Positions 4,869 to 7,458 of a stretch of 7,458 nt of DNA are shown one piece after another; position 1 is the first letter of the stretch, and each line of letters opens with the position of its first letter. This DNA comes from Promethearchaeia archaeon (lineage in GTDB: Archaea; Asgardarchaeota; Lokiarchaeia; Sigyniarchaeales; SOKP01). The position numbers were made by a program, and so were the translations under genes. The notes beneath the pieces were generated by a model, which saw only the letters and a list, made by a program, of their open reading frames with translations, did not search any database and was not told the DNA's origin. Location: contig JAHQWY010000186.1 in assembly GCA_029856445.1 (NCBI GenBank), forward strand, positions 1-7,458, written 5' to 3'.

Positions 4869-5755
4869 AGTGATACAATTTTATCACCTACAAATGATTT
4901 CTTACCATCCTCGATCAAATCTGAAAAATCTTCACCCCATTCCTTATTTATAAATGATATTATTCTTTCTATTGGGGCTTCTTCATAATCTATTGTTTCT
5001 AGTAAAGTTTTACTACCAATTTTTGTATAGATTTCAATATCATTCAACAAATTTAATCTTGATAATATGAAAAAAGCTCGTTTAGAGCCAGAATAGAAAT
5101 TCTGAATTTCCCTTTTGAATATATTTCTTTTTAATTCACCTTTTTCGATCTCAAAATCTAATAATGTTTTTACGAGATCTTTATCTAATTGATTTGAAGT
5201 AATTTTATCATTTAAAACACGCTTCATCTTAATTATTGATTTTTCAGTGTCTTGTGAAATTTTCTTAAATATATTATCTTCGAGTGTTAAATCTAATGAT
5301 TTTAAATTAATTTGCTCTAAATCTATTGAAAAATTATTAGAATAGAACGATATATATAAAATGATTTTCGCTTTTCTGCTGATAAAATCCTTTAATCTAA
5401 ATAGGTCTTCTTTTTTTTTCGGAACTACTATTCCAATAAGCCAAGAATCAACGTTTTTAAAAGTATTTAACGCCTTAATCCCGACTTCGCAGGGACATCT
5501 TATATGAGCTCTCTGGTAATTATAATCAATATTTTCATTTGCAATTAAATCTTCATACTCTTCTAAGGATATAAAATCTGTATAAAAAACGTAATCCCTT
5601 CGAAAATGAACAAGTTCAGATAATTCAATCAAAAAGCTATTTATTTCTTCCGAATCATCTCCTATAACGATTATTGGAATTCTATCCAATAAGCAATAGA
5701 GAATTAATGAGATATAGTGTCTTTTGAATTTATCTAAGATTTTGAAAAAATTCAT
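4859..5755 (-). CDS. Unrecognised alpha/beta protein between the Roadblock and GTPase genes
   Basis: I do not recognise this 298-residue protein. The N-terminal half looks like an alternating alpha/beta fold: a strand at 27-32 (PIIVIG) followed by DDSEEINSFLIELSELV, where a P-loop would sit but without its GK[ST]; a strand near 55-61 (YVFYTDF); the motif RCPCEVGIKALNTF at 86-99; the strand DSWLIGIVV at 103-111; and the strand AKIILYISFY at 129-138. From about 150 it is charged and helical, ending in the compact segment SFVGDKIVSLWG. No signal peptide or clear membrane helix is seen, so it is probably cytoplasmic. It starts 13 nt after the Roadblock gene stop and overlaps the GTPase gene, so a shared process is likely. 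It could be a degenerate NTPase or an adaptor; this is inference. Confidence 0.8.
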   Translation of the reverse strand: MNFFKILDKFKRHYISLILYCLLDRIPIIVIGDDSEEINSFLIELSELVHFRRDYVFYTDFISLEEYEDLIANENIDYNYQRAHIRCPCEVGIKALNTFKNVDSWLIGIVVPKKKEDLFRLKDFISRKAKIILYISFYSNNFSIDLEQINLKSLDLTLEDNIFKKISQDTEKSIIKMKRVLNDKITSNQLDKDLVKTLLDFEIEKGELKRNIFKREIQNFYSGSKRAFFILSRLNLLNDIEIYTKIGSKTLLETIDYEEAPIERIISFINKEWGEDFSDLIEDGKKSFVGDKIVSLWG

Positions 5756-5759
5756 TTTC

Positions 5760-5790
5760 TTATCACTATCACTTTATCACTAATTCTCCT
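5760..5790 (-). promoter_or_regulatory. Junction with GTGATA repeats and four in-frame stop codons
   Basis: On the minus strand the Roadblock gene ends AAG TGA TAG TGA TAA, four consecutive in-frame stops, because GTGATA occurs three times across the end of the gene (5780-5775, 5772-5767 and 5766-5761). GTGAT can pair with the ATCAC of a standard 16S 3' end (not visible here), and AGGAG lies at 5790-5786. The last GTGATA sits five nt before the ATG at 5755, so the repeats may double as ribosome-binding sites for the next gene. Confidence 0.35.
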
Positions 5791-6806
5791 AACATCCTTT
5801 TTATGTCAAAGGTTTGCACATCCTGAATTTCGGATGCTTCTTTAATAAGATTTCTAATTTTCTTTGTAAATTGTGGAAGTATTAACCTTATTAGCCCTAG
5901 TTTTTGCCTGGTTTTTCCTATAACAGCACAAAATATTGATTTTCCCAATCCTTCAATAAATTGAAAAGTATGTTGACAATCAAGTAAAATACTCTCTGCA
6001 TGCATCTTTTTTAATAACCACGCACATCGATTGGCTGTTTGAAAGAGAGAATAACTCATAGCAGAGGCGTTATCTAATATCTCTGTATTCACTTCCGTGT
6101 TTTTTAATAATTTGGAAGCGATGAAACCACCTTCAATTGTTATAAAAGCATACTTTAAATCAGGTATCATCTTAGAAATATTATTGATCGCATTTTTCAA
6201 TTCTACTGATATAGATTTTGAAAAACTTAAGGAAAATGGAGATAATTTGAAATTTAACTGCTCGTTTTCTTTGACATTGAAACCTTCTATTATATTTTGA
6301 ATCTTTTGACTATTAAACTGAATTAAAGGTGGTTTAAAAGTCTCTCCTGATGTTATTAGGCTAGTTTTAATTTTTCTCAAACATTCACTGGTTTGGAGGA
6401 AAATACCCCCTAAATTAATATTAGGTTGAGCAGTAATAGCTATGAAAAATTCATGTTTATCATCTAAAATCCCTTGCACTTCTAATATCCTATTTAATGA
6501 GTTATGAACTGGACTATTTAATGGTGCTATCAAAATTTTTGCTTTTTTTCCCTCTATTAATATATACTTTAAATCTTTAGGATGTAAATGTATACCTACA
6601 TTAAAAATAGCGCTGGTAGCGGAACTTACATTAAATATTTCATCTTTGGAAAACCATACTCCTGTTGATTGAATTGGATTTCCATCTCTCTGAGTTAAAA
6701 CAGCGTTCTCTACACCTTTTATTTGTTTTATTTGGTCTAAATGGATTCCAATTTTTTCATTGAGCTGCATATCAAACAAAATATTATATTTTTGAAATGA
6801 TATCAT
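5769..6806 (-). CDS. Double Roadblock/LC7-domain protein (MglB-like), first gene of the operon
   Basis: The 345-residue protein contains two Roadblock/LC7-like units. Domain 1 spans about 20-145: helix HLDQIKQIKGVENAV, strand LTQRDGNPI, helix IFNVSSATSAIFNVGIHL, and strands YILIEGKKAKILIAPL and EFFIAITAQ. Domain 2 spans about 203-322: LKNAINNISKMIPDLKYA, FITIEGGFIAS, ASAMSYSLFQTANRCAWLL, SILLDCQHTFQFIEGL and SIFCAVIGK. A linker of about 55 residues joins them. Roadblock proteins dimerise and regulate Ras-like GTPases; bacterial MglB works as a homodimer on MglA, so this chain could supply both halves. No signal peptide or membrane helix is seen. Start: a TATA box at 6811-6818 would begin transcription near 6788, inside the frame from ATG 6806, so the true start may be Met13 at 6770 (MQLNEKIG). 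Confidence 0.82.
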   Translation of the reverse strand: MISFQKYNILFDMQLNEKIGIHLDQIKQIKGVENAVLTQRDGNPIQSTGVWFSKDEIFNVSSATSAIFNVGIHLHPKDLKYILIEGKKAKILIAPLNSPVHNSLNRILEVQGILDDKHEFFIAITAQPNINLGGIFLQTSECLRKIKTSLITSGETFKPPLIQFNSQKIQNIIEGFNVKENEQLNFKLSPFSLSFSKSISVELKNAINNISKMIPDLKYAFITIEGGFIASKLLKNTEVNTEILDNASAMSYSLFQTANRCAWLLKKMHAESILLDCQHTFQFIEGLGKSIFCAVIGKTRQKLGLIRLILPQFTKKIRNLIKEASEIQDVQTFDIKRMLGELVIK

Positions 6807-6810
6807 TTTA

Positions 6811-6818
6811 TTTTTATA
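6811..6818 (-). promoter_or_regulatory. TATA box of the Roadblock-GTPase operon
   Basis: TATAAAAA on the minus strand, centred near 6814, predicts a start near 6788 and an 18-nt leader to the ATG at 6770. A second A/T element, TTTAAAAAT at 6822-6830, is an alternative with a start near 6800. Both favour the shorter protein. Confidence 0.4.
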
Positions 6819-6881
6819 GAGATTTTTAAACTACGAAAATTTAATAATCTAAACTTGAATCTACTAAGAAAAACAAAAAAA

Positions 6882-6911
6882 TTTAAAATATATCGTGCCT
6901 TTATAATATAA
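6882..6911 (+). promoter_or_regulatory. Promoter region of the 16S rRNA gene
   Basis: Two TATA-like elements lie upstream of the leader: TTTAAAATATAT at 6882-6893 (start predicted near 6914, a G just before the first leader stem) and TTTATAATATAA at 6900-6911 (start near 6931, inside that stem). The first gives the cleaner transcript. The A-rich 6831-6881 stretch before it shows no gene. Confidence 0.4.
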
Positions 6912-6917
6912 TAGCAA

Positions 6918-6991
6918 ATCGCATCTTTACCGGTGTAAGCTTGGATTACGGTAAACATCCGTTAAATGAAGAGTTTTATCATAGATGCGAT
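6918..6991 (+). ncRNA. Structured 74-nt element in the 16S leader
   Basis: ATCGCATCT (6918-6926) pairs perfectly with AGATGCGAT (6983-6991), a 9-bp stem. Inside, TTACCG (6927-6932) pairs with CGGTAA (6949-6954), extended by TAA with TTA, and ATGA pairs with TCAT near 6966-6982, giving a three-way-junction shape. The stretch is about 37% G+C against the A/T-rich surround. It has no T-loop or anticodon arm, so it is not a tRNA. It could be an independent small RNA or the first processing domain of the pre-rRNA leader. Confidence 0.35.
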
Positions 6992-7002
6992 ATAAAAAAT
7001 GT

Positions 7003-7099
7003 AGTTATATTTTAGGTAATATAACTGAAGAAAGTTTAATTAATTCCCCAATTAAGTTAGAATTCCAAATTCTAAAATTAGCCATGTGATAACTTCACA
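7003..7099 (+). promoter_or_regulatory. 16S leader with three consecutive hairpins
   Basis: Three perfect hairpins precede the mature 16S: AGTTATAT with ATATAACT (7003-7010 and 7019-7026), TTAGAATT with AATTCTAA around CCA (7057-7064 and 7068-7075), and TGTGA with TCACA (7085-7089 and 7095-7099). The last ends nine nt before the 16S start. They are probably leader structures for pre-rRNA folding or processing. The long processing stem of archaeal 16S also needs the trailer, which lies outside the window. Confidence 0.4.
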
Positions 7100-7106
7100 A
7101 TTTATT

Positions 7107-7458
<352 letters not shown>

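Noticed and set aside
6097..6300. 67-codon plus-strand frame inside the Roadblock gene
   Set aside because: It is antisense to Roadblock domain 2 and its linker; no independent evidence.

Overview
The window looks like chromosomal DNA of a low-GC Asgard archaeon, most likely Lokiarchaeia. The evidence is: the start of an archaeal 16S rRNA at the right end (it opens with the classic archaeal 5' primer sequence and has variant positions that I recall from Loki/DSAG 16S); archaeal/eukaryotic-type information genes (ribosomal protein S17e, an autoantigen-p27-type zinc-ribbon protein, a TFIIB homologue); two MglA-like small GTPases and a Roadblock/LC7 protein; and A/T-rich TATA boxes placed about 25-27 nt upstream of likely transcript starts. 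The taxonomic call is from recall and inference, not from a search.

Layout. 1-267 (-): start of a secreted or surface protein that runs off the left edge. 375-1046 (+): S17e followed by the p27-type zinc-ribbon protein. 1122-1234 (-): tRNA-Glu(CUC) whose D arm is interrupted by a 38-nt insertion, probably an intron. 1386-2411 (-): divergent TFB. 2479-2550: GC-rich stretch of short inverted repeats, a possible small RNA. 2635-2871 (+): small putative ribbon-helix-helix protein. 3084-3770 (+): MglA-like GTPase 1 with its own promoter and terminator. 3858-3968: second RNA candidate closed by a long-range stem. 4120-4242 (+): very small winged-helix-like ORF. 6806-4257 (-): three tightly packed genes, namely a double-Roadblock protein, an unrecognised alpha/beta protein and MglA-like GTPase 2. 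6880-7107: promoter and hairpin-rich leader of the rRNA gene. 7108-7458 (+): 16S rRNA, cut by the right edge.

The most interesting unit is the three-gene minus-strand operon. In bacteria, MglA is a polarity GTPase and MglB, a homodimer of single Roadblock domains, acts on it as GAP/exchange regulator. Here one chain carries two Roadblock domains, so it could be a pre-fused MglB-like dimer. The GTPase has the MglA signature: the G3 aspartate is replaced, and an arginine sits just before the TLFFDF strand. The protein between them is translationally linked to both and has no function I can name; it is the best candidate in the window for an undescribed component. GTPase 1, encoded separately about 1 kb away, is a paralogue lacking that arginine and carrying an unusual tail.
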